64,000 nt of DNA from Marinomonas pontica (GTDB lineage Bacteria > Pseudomonadota > Gammaproteobacteria > Pseudomonadales > Marinomonadaceae), in contig NZ_JAODTL010000033.1 in assembly GCF_026191375.1 (NCBI RefSeq), positions 1-64,000 of the forward strand, read 5' to 3'. Each line of letters begins with the position of its first letter. The first letter of the stretch is position 1. Positions 29,732 to 40,388 of this stretch are shown in pieces. Position numbers and translations under genes: made by a program. Below the pieces are notes generated by a model that did not search any database, was not told the DNA's origin, and saw only the letters and a program-made list of their open reading frames with translations.

Positions 29732-29762
29732 AAAAAGGGAGAACTTGGTTCTCCCTTTTTAG
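29732..29762 (-). terminator. Rho-independent terminator of eno
   Basis: Perfect 13-base stem AAAAAGGGAGAAC/GTTCTCCCTTTTT around loop TTG; the symmetrical A- and T-runs could allow action on both strands. Separates eno from ftsB. Confidence 0.9.
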
Positions 29763-29791
29763 ATCAAGGCGCTTTTTAAATCAAAACAATA

Positions 29792-31114
<1,323 letters not shown>

Positions 31115-31138
31115 TCACAAACTGCCTGTTTGCTCTAC

Positions 31139-32779
<1,641 letters not shown>

Positions 32780-32869
32780 TTAACCCGCCTTACAAATATG
32801 AAAAAATGAGATTTGAAAGCACATGACAATGTACCTTCAGGACGGGGGGAAATAATAGCATCGCAAGGA

Positions 32870-32913
32870 CTTTCACTCAATGTAAAACACAGTTGTTTTG
32901 CAATGAGTGAAAG
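32870..32913. repeat. Long near-perfect inverted repeat between vanB and pyrG
   Basis: Arms of 20 bases (32870-32889 and 32894-32913) pair with two mismatches around the 4-base loop CAGT; each arm begins/ends with CTTTCACTCA/TGAGTGAAAG. It lies 37 bases downstream of vanB and about 100 bases upstream of pyrG. There is no T-run, so it is not a classical intrinsic terminator. It could be a 3'-protective structure, a small palindromic mobile unit or a pyrG leader element. Confidence 0.65.
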
Positions 32914-32950
32914 ATTCGGAAAAGAGCAAGATCCACCGAAAAAGACGAAA

Positions 32951-33906
32951 CTACAAATCCAGCTCCAAAATCGCCGATTTGGAGCGAGAACAACACGGCA
33001 TCACAAACTTGCCTTGGGCGTGCTCTTTGTCTGTCAAAAAGACGTCACGATGATCAGGAACCCCTGATATGACGCCTGTTTGACAGGTACCGCACACACC
33101 CGACTCACAAGACACGGCAAGAAACACACCATTGTCCTCTAAGACTTCGAATATACTTTGATCAGAGCCAACCTCAAAAACCTCACCGGTACTGTGGATT
33201 TTCACTTTAAAAGCAGAGTTTTCAATGGCAGCAACCGCCAAATCTGGCGCCGCAAAAACTCCCTGTGCACTCGCTCTTCAGGCCAACCCAACATCTTAGC
33301 TTGCATCAAAATATCATTAATGAAATTTGCTGGTCCACACACGTATAATTCAGAATCATTCGAATGGCAGGACAACACATGAACCACATCCATTCGCCCA
33401 GCCCCTGTCACTTGGCTAAAGTGAAAATGCATTTTATCGGCAAAAGATGCCTTCTCTAATGCGGACGAGAAAGCGGCCGTTTCTGGGGATTTAGCGCAAT
33501 AGTGAAATTCAAAAGACCTTTCTGTCTTTTGCAACGTTTGCGCCATGGGCAGTAAAGGCGTAACGCCGATGCCGCCAGCAATCAAGACACTATGACGATC
33601 TCCCCGCATCAAAGGAAAATGGTTTTTAGGCTCGCTTATTGTCAACGAATCTCCGACAGACAATCGGTGTACCTCGGCAGATCCGCCTCTTGATTGCGGA
33701 TCTTTCAAAACGGCAATTTCATAATATTGCGACTCTGCTTGCAAACGACACAATGAATATTGGCGAATCAAGCCACTGGGTAAATGAAGGTCAATATGCG
33801 CACCTGCGTCAAAATCAGGTAACGCGGAGCCATCTTCAGAACCCAATACAATTCGAACCACACCCAGCGCTTCGGTGACGACATTTCTAACCACTACAGG
33901 AATCAT
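32951..33906 (-). pseudogene. vanB: Vanillate O-demethylase reductase subunit, frameshifted
   Basis: Electron-transfer partner of VanA. The first frame has the flavin/NAD(P)H reductase part (RQYSLCRLQ flavin motif, IAGGIGVTPLLPMAQTL, LYVCGPANFI). The second has the C-terminal plant-type 2Fe-2S ferredoxin (CESGVCGTCQTGV and a later CC). The frames join at the A5 run 33255-33259; one base more gives REFFAAPDLAVAAIE and a normal 318-residue protein. As it stands electron supply to VanA would be lost. It follows vanA by 25 bases in one operon. Confidence 0.92.
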
Positions 33907-33931
33907 CAGGCACTCCTAACGTATTATTTAT

Positions 33932-35023
33932 TTAAAATGAAACCGTTTGCAGCGGTGCGTCGGTCTGAATAGTTGATGACTTGACCTGCTCTTTCGCAAT
34001 AATCCTGTCGATCACTCGTCGGGATTGCACACCACCCGCATCAATGTCTAATTTCAATAAATTATAGTCAGGAAACGCCAATAAATTTTCCTGCTGGCGT
34101 TCCAGCACCTCTAAATCTTCAGCAAAGATCTTACCTTGCCCATCACGAATCGTATCGGTTAATGCTTGATCTTCTGGTTTGAAATTACGCGCCATTCCCC
34201 AAAAATACCAAATCGACGTTTCCGTTTCCGGTGTAATAAAGTCCACTACCGTACTGCTGGCTTTTTTGTCTGCTGGAGCGTCAAATCCTCCATGCCCAGC
34301 ATGGGCCACACCCACGTCGATCATCACATGAGAAGGCGGAGAGAATCGGCAAATCTGCCAACGATCCACCAGCACATCATCGGCTAAGCCATTACCGCGC
34401 AAAGCCGCTTGCCAAAATGGCGGCGCCATGATGTTTTCCATAAAACGACTGGTAATGACTTTATCGCCTTCTACCTGAGTAGACACAGGGGATTCATCAA
34501 TTTCTTTTTGGCCTATGCTGCTGGCATGCACATAAGTTTCATGAGTCAAATCCATCAGATTATCAACCATCAAACGATAATCGCAGTTGATGTGATACAA
34601 ACCGCCGCCATAAGCCCACTCTGGATTCACTGCCCACTCTAAATGTGGAATCAGACTCTTATCGGCTTGCGCTTGATCGCCGGGCCATACCCAAATAAAG
34701 CCATAGCGTTCTTCTACCGCATAGGATTTCATGCAAGGAAACCCCTTCACACGTTGCAATGGCATTTCTTTGGTTTTGCCGTCTGCCCCCATTTTTAAAC
34801 CATGGTATCCGCACACAAGCAACCCGTCTTCCACATAACCCAAAGACAAAGCAGCCCCTCGATGTGGACAAAAATCCAATACCGCGGCAATCTCATTTTC
34901 ATGGGAACGGTAAAAGGCAATGCTCTCACCACAGATTTTACGACCAAGAGGTTTGCTGCCCGCAACCTCGTCAGACATCGCAGCGACATACCACGTATTT
35001 TTTGGGAAGGTTGGTTGACTCAT
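33932..35023 (-). CDS. vanA: Vanillate O-demethylase oxygenase subunit
   Basis: Rieske non-heme iron oxygenase converting vanillate to protocatechuate and formaldehyde. Rieske ligands C52, H54, C71, H74 (CPHRGA, CGYHG); the mononuclear iron site is DLTHETYVH. The ATG at 35023 has TAGGAG seven bases ahead and gives 363 residues; the open frame runs 26 codons up through the promoter and is not used. The promoter overlaps a perfect VanR operator. First gene of vanAB. Confidence 0.95.
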   Translation of the reverse strand: MSQPTFPKNTWYVAAMSDEVAGSKPLGRKICGESIAFYRSHENEIAAVLDFCPHRGAALSLGYVEDGLLVCGYHGLKMGADGKTKEMPLQRVKGFPCMKSYAVEERYGFIWVWPGDQAQADKSLIPHLEWAVNPEWAYGGGLYHINCDYRLMVDNLMDLTHETYVHASSIGQKEIDESPVSTQVEGDKVITSRFMENIMAPPFWQAALRGNGLADDVLVDRWQICRFSPPSHVMIDVGVAHAGHGGFDAPADKKASSTVVDFITPETETSIWYFWGMARNFKPEDQALTDTIRDGQGKIFAEDLEVLERQQENLLAFPDYNLLKLDIDAGGVQSRRVIDRIIAKEQVKSSTIQTDAPLQTVSF

Positions 35024-35051
35024 TAGAATTCTCCTACTTTTATTTTTATTT

Positions 35052-35063
35052 ATTGGATCCAAT
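35052..35063. promoter_or_regulatory. VanR operator 1 (over the vanA -10)
   Basis: Perfect 12-base palindrome ATTGGATCCAAT, identical to the VanO operator of Caulobacter VanR as I remember it. It overlaps the -10 of the vanA promoter and ends 29 bases before the vanA start, the expected place for repression. Confidence 0.85.
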
Positions 35064-35088
35064 ATAGACAAAATAATTCCTAAAACAA
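35061..35088 (-). promoter_or_regulatory. vanAB promoter
   Basis: On the minus strand -35 TTGTTT (complement of 35083-35088), 16-base spacer, -10 TATATT (complement of 35061-35066). Transcription would begin about 30 bases before vanA. The -10 is partly covered by operator 1. Confidence 0.55.
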
Positions 35089-35103
35089 TATATTTATGCA
35101 TTA

Positions 35104-35115
35104 ATTGGATCCAAT
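35104..35115. promoter_or_regulatory. VanR operator 2
   Basis: Second exact copy of ATTGGATCCAAT, 52 bases (about five helical turns) centre to centre from operator 1 and upstream of the vanA -35. The spacing would place the two sites on the same face of the helix. Confidence 0.85.
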
Positions 35116-35172
35116 AAAGACAGAATGAATAACCACAAAAACGCTAACTGTTTGAAAAATAAAATATTCCCC

Positions 35173-35184
35173 ATTGGATCCAAT
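35173..35184. promoter_or_regulatory. VanR operator 3 (vanR side)
   Basis: Third exact copy of ATTGGATCCAAT, 69 bases from operator 2 and about 90 bases before vanR, just upstream of a possible vanR -10 (TATGAT, 35211-35216). Suggests autoregulation. Confidence 0.85.
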
Positions 35185-35246
35185 GCATACTTTTTCAGCG
35201 GGGTTTACGTTATGATCTTTTTCACGCACAAAGTAGAGGCAAAACC

Positions 35247-35282
35247 ATGATCACCTTCCAATGGACACGATCCAATGAGTAA
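35247..35282 (+). CDS. Possible 11-codon leader ORF overlapping the vanR start
   Basis: An ATG with a good AGAGG site opens an 11-residue frame that stops seven bases inside vanR (TAA 35280-35282). The vanR ATG at 35275 has no ribosome site of its own, so translation of vanR may depend on coupling to this small frame. Alternatively it is the true N-terminus of VanR and one base is extra here. Confidence 0.35.
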   Translation: MITFQWTRSNE

Positions 35283-36000
35283 ACCGGGACAACAAGTAAT
35301 CAGCCGGCTAAGGCAAATGATTTTGTCGGGGGAATTGGCTTCTGGACAGCGACTCGCAGAAATCCCCACGGCAGAACAATTAGGTGTTTCACGCACTCCG
35401 GTACGAATTGCTTTTCGCACATTGGAACAAGAAGGACTGCTGACCAAATTGACAGGTCGAGGCTACATCGTACGCCAAGTGACACAGGCAGAAATAAGTG
35501 GCTCCATTGAGGTACGCGGTGTTCTGGAAGGATTAGCGGCAAGACAAGCCGCTGAAAATACATTATCGGCAGAACAAACCGATGAGTTACTACGGCTGCT
35601 AAAACAAGGCGACAGCCTGTTTGAAAAAGGCCACATTAATGAGCAAGACCTCGCAATTTACCACGACATGAATCAGCGATTTCATCAGATTATTATAGAA
35701 GCCAGTTTAAACTCAGCGATTGCGGAGGCGCTAAGTCGCAACGAACATCTGCCCTTTGCTTCGGTGAGTGCCTTAGCGTTCGACCAAAACAACCTAGCCA
35801 AAGAATATCGACGCTTTAATTTTGCACACATGCAACATCATGCGGTGTTTGACGCCATTCAAAATGGGCAAGGCAGCCGAGCAGAAGCCATCATGCGAGA
35901 ACATGCCAATGCCACCCACGGCTACGCTAAAACATTTTCTCAAATGGAAGAAAGTGGCGAAAAAATACACATTTTAAACAATGTCAGTTCCAGCACTTAA
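35275..36000 (+). CDS. vanR: VanR, GntR-family (FadR subfamily) repressor of vanAB
   Basis: A 241-residue regulator with an N-terminal GntR winged helix (ILSGELASGQRLAEIPTAEQLGVSRTPVRIAFRTLEQEGLL) and a C-terminal all-helical FCD effector domain with its acidic/histidine metal-site helices (YHDMNQRFHQII, HMQHHAVFDAI). Divergent from vanAB with three identical palindromes between, so vanillate-responsive repression is a safe inference. Its stop shares the sequence TTAA (35997-36000) with the stop of the convergent DUF6482 gene. Confidence 0.9.
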   Translation: MSKPGQQVISRLRQMILSGELASGQRLAEIPTAEQLGVSRTPVRIAFRTLEQEGLLTKLTGRGYIVRQVTQAEISGSIEVRGVLEGLAARQAAENTLSAEQTDELLRLLKQGDSLFEKGHINEQDLAIYHDMNQRFHQIIIEASLNSAIAEALSRNEHLPFASVSALAFDQNNLAKEYRRFNFAHMQHHAVFDAIQNGQGSRAEAIMREHANATHGYAKTFSQMEESGEKIHILNNVSSST

Positions 36001-36293
36001 GACAGATCGGTATTGCCAAGTGGCACCTCTAAAACATTGCTTGTGCCAATCGGCTGTCCAACCATTTCGTCATACGCACTTTGATGACAAAGCACCATAG
36101 CACCAACTGTTTTACCCTTAAACAAGGCCTGTAGTGCCAACTTATTATGGCTGGTCAAAAAGCGCCCATTGTCCGTTTCGATGTAATCTTCTTTTCCATC
36201 GATAATCACAGACAGCTGGTACAAATTAGACTCCAAAGAGTGCAAATTCACTTTATCAAAATGTGTGATTTTTTTAAGCTCGTTGACTAGCAT
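35997..36293 (-). CDS. DUF6482-family protein
   Basis: A 98-residue soluble protein similar in layout to the DUF6482 proteins common in Pseudomonas and relatives: N-terminal HSLESNLYQLSVIIDGK-type strand block and a C-terminal YDEMVGQP motif. Function unknown. ATG at 36293 with a plausible site ahead. Convergent with vanR, sharing overlapping stop codons. Family assignment is from memory of the YDEM-GxP pattern. Confidence 0.65.
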   Translation of the reverse strand: MLVNELKKITHFDKVNLHSLESNLYQLSVIIDGKEDYIETDNGRFLTSHNKLALQALFKGKTVGAMVLCHQSAYDEMVGQPIGTSNVLEVPLGNTDLS

Positions 36294-36431
36294 GATGCGA
36301 TCCTTATGAGTGTTTCTTTAGATACGCAGCCGTTCCCCACTCAGTTCACATAAAATAGCGAATCCTCCTCGACCGTTCGTGCTAAAGTGCAAAAACACCT
36401 AAAAACAATAGGAACAACTAAGGCCTTTACT

Positions 36432-37097
36432 ATGCTCAGCAGCTACAGAGAATCGGCGGATGTCAAAGCCGCCATCGATAACATTCAAACACGAATGAAC
36501 GCTTCACACCGCACCTTAATCGGTCTAACCGGCGGCCCAGGCTCTGGTAAAAGCACACTGGCAAATTATTTAGCCGAGCATTTTTCGCAGCAAGAAAGCG
36601 CGTCCTTGATTTGCCTTTCTATGGACGGTTTCCACCTTTCTAAAGCTCAACTTAATGCTCTACCAAACGCTGCAGACGCCTTTGCAAGACGCGGAGCGCC
36701 CTGGACATTTGATAGCGAAGCCTTTGTAAAGCGTGTCAAACAGATACAGCAAAGCTATCAACACAGCGATATTTTATGGCCGAGCTTTGATCATACTGTT
36801 GGCGACCCCATCGAAGACGACCTAATCATCAAACAAGACACCAAAGTGGTCTTAATTGAAGGCTTGTACTTACTTCATCAGCAAGATGGCTGGCAAGCGT
36901 CAAAAGCCCTATTTGATGAGCATTGGTTTTTAGATGTTCCTGTTGACGATGCGATCGAACGTTTAGCAAAACGTCATATGCAAGCATGGGGCTTCAGCCA
37001 TGAACAAGCGATGGAAAGGATCCAGCAAAGTGATGGATTGAATGCTGAGTTGGTCGCCAGCTACAAAAATCAAGCAAATTGGTTATTAAGAGTCTAG
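36432..37097 (+). CDS. P-loop nucleoside/sugar kinase-like protein (YggC/PRK family)
   Basis: A 221-residue protein with Walker A GGPGSGKST (from about residue 34), then LSMDGFHLSKAQL, ARRGAPWTFDSEAF and WPSFDHTVGDP, and the ILIEGLYLL-type Walker B region VVLIEGLYLL. This set defines the YggC/uridine-kinase-like phosphotransferases; the substrate is unknown (a nucleoside, pantothenate or fructose-like compound). The ATG at 36432 follows TAAGG; a GTG 45 bases upstream extends the frame. Converges on aaeB. Confidence 0.8.
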   Translation: MLSSYRESADVKAAIDNIQTRMNASHRTLIGLTGGPGSGKSTLANYLAEHFSQQESASLICLSMDGFHLSKAQLNALPNAADAFARRGAPWTFDSEAFVKRVKQIQQSYQHSDILWPSFDHTVGDPIEDDLIIKQDTKVVLIEGLYLLHQQDGWQASKALFDEHWFLDVPVDDAIERLAKRHMQAWGFSHEQAMERIQQSDGLNAELVASYKNQANWLLRV

Positions 37098-37110
37098 GTT
37101 CTAGGCTCTG

Positions 37111-39156
37111 TTATTTTTTCTGTTCAGCAATGGCTTGCGCACTTCGTTCAAACGTTAAATTAATACGCATAAACATCCCTTGAATCGTTTCCACTTGATT
37201 CGACTCACCAACCAACCCCACAAGCTCATCATACAAAGCACGGCTTGCTGACTCAAAACCTGCATCAACTTGCCCTTTGCTTGCCAATAAAAAAGCATTC
37301 GCCAACGCCGTCTGCCAATGCTGTAAAGAGGGCAACGATTTACCAGCCAGATTCTCACAAATCGAACGCAGTCGGATAGACACATGCCCTAAATTTAAAG
37401 CGGTCAGCGCTAAATCCGTGACCACTCGCGTCTTAGAAGCTTGATCGTAGTTTGTTAAACGCAACAACCTGTCCGCCATACGTCGGTTATACCAAGCCGC
37501 TGGGCTGGAATGCTGACTAATTTCCAGTAAATCTTGATGTGTAGTTTTAAAAATTCGATGCACCAGCAGTTGAACACTTGGACCAGTAATAAGATGAAAA
37601 AACCAAAATAAAATACTCACACCAGCAACGATAGCCAAAGCAGAACTTAACGTATAATCAATCGAAAATGCGCGACTCATGTCCCTACTAGGACTCACCA
37701 AAATGGAAAAAGGAATACAAAAACCCAAACCATATGGCAACGTTTGCCGATCCGCCAAAAGCAGCAAACCGATAAAGTAAGGCGCGACCAAAACCAACAA
37801 TAAAATCTCCAATTGCCCAGAACTTTGCGACAGCAAATTAAGCGCATAAAACACCGCCACAAGTACGGCAAAGACCACGCCAATTAATAATCTTTTTAAA
37901 ACCACCCTAAGAATCATTAAGGGCAATCGGGCCAACATGATGGAGAAGATGACCGGCAATATCATGATCATCAACGCAGCCGTAGAACCCGTACTGACCC
38001 AAATACATGCTCCGATCAGAAATACTGCCGCCGTACGAACGCCAATAATCATGCCTGCCAACGGATCACGGTAGCTCAATATACTTGGCGCATTGAGCAA
38101 CGTGCTATCACGTTCCTCCAATGCCCGATAAGCCCGCAACAACACCGTCAATTCTGAAGCGATTTCAGCAGCCACGTTCACCATATGCGATTCAAAAGGC
38201 ATATCAGCAGCCTGCGCTGCCTTATACTCAGCCAGGTCACTGCGCAACACCTTCACTTGCTCTTGGCAATAAGCCAAATCATTGGACTCTGCGATACCAT
38301 CAAATGCCAGCCTTAATCGATCGAGAAGCTCAGTTAAAGCTGGCGTCATTAGCTCTGCATGCCGACGCTGTAAACGTCCAAATATTTGTACCAACGCCAG
38401 TAAAGACAGCACTTTCTGCGCCAATTGATTGGCTGCTTTGGTTCGGCCTGGACCTTTTGGTCCTTCGTAACTTACTGCGCTGGAATCTTCACTAACCATC
38501 CCCAATGTCGCCATGATCTGATCAATTTGCTTATGACGAGCTTCATGCGTACCTGATTTGTCCAATTCGGTCGCTAAATACTGAAGAGTTTGATTGATAA
38601 CGGAACGCGCTTGTCGCTGCAAACTGTCTTTCACTTTGACTGACCAGAAGGCATGACTTACCACAGCGGCGCAAATCGAACCAATAACGATTTCACTGAC
38701 ACGGGCTTGCGCAATACTGAATACCGCCTGACTGTCTGCGGTTGATGGACTGGCCATCACCATTAACACCACGATCTCAGAAGTGACCGCTGCCATGGCG
38801 AACGCATAAATAAAATTCGCCTGACGCACCATCGCCGACAACGCTGCATTCAAGCCCAGCCAGAGCGCTAAAATACCCAAAGCCACATAAGGGTATGCAA
38901 CGAACTGGGTCAATAGAACAATCCCAAATATGCCACCAACAACGGTGCCAATAATTTGGCAAAGGGCTTTTTCGACTACCAATCCGCTTTCCGGTCGCAT
39001 TTGCAAAAAAACCGCCGACACCAATGCCCAATATGGTCGATCAAGATTTAAGGAAAGCGCAATCGTTAACGCCATTGCCATCGCAATCACGCCTTTTAAG
39101 GCAAAAATAATCGCCTGTTTTTCTGGTAAAAACAGATTACGGAACACAATCCCCAC
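37111..39156 (-). CDS. aaeB: AaeB-type aromatic acid efflux permease (FUSC family)
   Basis: A 681-residue inner-membrane protein with two clusters of about five helices (residues 20-170 and 370-510) separated by a cytoplasmic helical region, the FUSC layout. The second cluster begins at DPLAGMIIGVRTAAVFLIG. E. coli AaeB pumps p-hydroxybenzoate and related acids with AaeA. Third gene of aaeX-aaeA-aaeB; close to vanAB, so substrates such as vanillate or protocatechuate are a fair guess. Confidence 0.88.
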   Translation of the reverse strand: MGIVFRNLFLPEKQAIIFALKGVIAMAMALTIALSLNLDRPYWALVSAVFLQMRPESGLVVEKALCQIIGTVVGGIFGIVLLTQFVAYPYVALGILALWLGLNAALSAMVRQANFIYAFAMAAVTSEIVVLMVMASPSTADSQAVFSIAQARVSEIVIGSICAAVVSHAFWSVKVKDSLQRQARSVINQTLQYLATELDKSGTHEARHKQIDQIMATLGMVSEDSSAVSYEGPKGPGRTKAANQLAQKVLSLLALVQIFGRLQRRHAELMTPALTELLDRLRLAFDGIAESNDLAYCQEQVKVLRSDLAEYKAAQAADMPFESHMVNVAAEIASELTVLLRAYRALEERDSTLLNAPSILSYRDPLAGMIIGVRTAAVFLIGACIWVSTGSTAALMIMILPVIFSIMLARLPLMILRVVLKRLLIGVVFAVLVAVFYALNLLSQSSGQLEILLLVLVAPYFIGLLLLADRQTLPYGLGFCIPFSILVSPSRDMSRAFSIDYTLSSALAIVAGVSILFWFFHLITGPSVQLLVHRIFKTTHQDLLEISQHSSPAAWYNRRMADRLLRLTNYDQASKTRVVTDLALTALNLGHVSIRLRSICENLAGKSLPSLQHWQTALANAFLLASKGQVDAGFESASRALYDELVGLVGESNQVETIQGMFMRINLTFERSAQAIAEQKK

Positions 39157-39169
39157 AACCGTCTCCCTA

Positions 39170-40027
39170 TTATTGAGTAAGGTGAATCGTGGCGGTCATG
39201 CCAGCACTCAGTTGCACATCATCGCGTATTGGGTCTAACTTGATATCGACCGGAATACGTTGCGATAAACGCACCCAATTAAATGTTTGCTGAATTTGTG
39301 GTAAGAGCTGACCATCACTTTGAGTATTGGAGTTTGCAATGGCTTTACCAACGCTCACGACTCGTCCAGATAACGGTTTACCACCACTGAGCAATGTCAC
39401 CTTCGCTTGCTGACCGAGGCGCACAAGCGGAATTTTGGTTTCCTCAAAGTACCCCGTCACATAAAACGAACCCGATTGAACAATGGCAAAAACAGAAGCG
39501 CCTTGCCCTACATAATTTCCCTGACGCAGATTTAAATTAATAATATGACCCGATACCGGCGCAAAAACGTGTGTACGATCCAAATTAAGCTGCGCGGCCG
39601 CTTGCTGCGCGACCGCTAAATCGTAATTGGCTTTCGCTATTTCGGTGCTGATTCGCGATTCTTCTAAGTCTTCATCGCTGATGGCTTTTTGACTGAGCAA
39701 AGCCGTACGTCGTTCATACTTATGTTTTGCCAACTGCCACGAATACAAGGCATTCTCTGTGTTCGCCTTACTTTGATTGAGCGCCGCCTGGTAACGTTGT
39801 TGGTCGACACTAAACAGTAGATCGCCTTTTTTAACAGGCTGATCATTAGCTATGTTTAATGTCGTAACCCAACCAGACACATCCGGTGCAACCGTTACAA
39901 TGTCTGCACGGATTCGGCCGTCTCTTGTCCAAGGTGAATGCATGTAATCATTCCATACCCACCTTCCAGCCCATATCGCCGCCAAGACAACCAATACGGT
40001 CACCGTTATACGTAGAGATTTCGCCAT
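39170..40027 (-). CDS. aaeA: AaeA-type membrane-fusion protein of the aromatic acid efflux pump
   Basis: A 285-residue HlyD/EmrA-type periplasmic adaptor. An N-terminal membrane anchor precedes SPWTRDGRIRADIVTVAPDVSG, nearly the E. coli AaeA sequence. A lipoyl/coiled-coil hairpin follows, then the second lipoyl half DRTHVFAPVSGHIINLNLRQGNYV and the barrel with SFYVTGYFEETK. I start at the ATG at 40027; a GTG at 40042 in frame overlaps aaeX. Links the pump to an outer-membrane channel not encoded here. Confidence 0.9.
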   Translation of the reverse strand: MAKSLRITVTVLVVLAAIWAGRWVWNDYMHSPWTRDGRIRADIVTVAPDVSGWVTTLNIANDQPVKKGDLLFSVDQQRYQAALNQSKANTENALYSWQLAKHKYERRTALLSQKAISDEDLEESRISTEIAKANYDLAVAQQAAAQLNLDRTHVFAPVSGHIINLNLRQGNYVGQGASVFAIVQSGSFYVTGYFEETKIPLVRLGQQAKVTLLSGGKPLSGRVVSVGKAIANSNTQSDGQLLPQIQQTFNWVRLSQRIPVDIKLDPIRDDVQLSAGMTATIHLTQ

Positions 40028-40031
40028 TGAT

Positions 40032-40244
40032 TTATCGTCCACTCAGTAAAAAAACAGTTAATGCCAGATAACAAACAAACAAAGACACTTCAAACCAGGC
40101 CACTTTCCAAATTCGATCATGCCAATCCAAACGATGAAGCACATAACGAGTCAAAGCAGACAAAGCGAAAGCTATCGGAAAATAAACAACCAAAGGGCTA
40201 AATTCCAGCCCACTAAAAACCACGGTTTGCAGCATCATGAACAT
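40032..40244 (-). CDS. aaeX: AaeX-type DUF1656 membrane protein
   Basis: A 70-residue protein with two membrane helices and the GLEFSPLVVYFPIAFALSALTRYVL pattern of DUF1656/AaeX, always found ahead of aaeA. Role in the pump is unclear. Several ATG codons lie at the N-terminus (40244, 40238, 40235) with no clear ribosome site, so the exact start is uncertain. Confidence 0.85.
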   Translation of the reverse strand: MFMMLQTVVFSGLEFSPLVVYFPIAFALSALTRYVLHRLDWHDRIWKVAWFEVSLFVCYLALTVFLLSGR

Positions 40245-40388
40245 CCGATTGAAAAGAATGAAAGGCTTCGAGCCCCCAATTAGAGCAGCTCAAAAGAACT
40301 GACAGGATTAAGCGTAGAATTATATCGAGAGAAAACCCAAAAAATATGCAGCTAACAGCCAAATAAAAACACAATATGACGACAAGAG

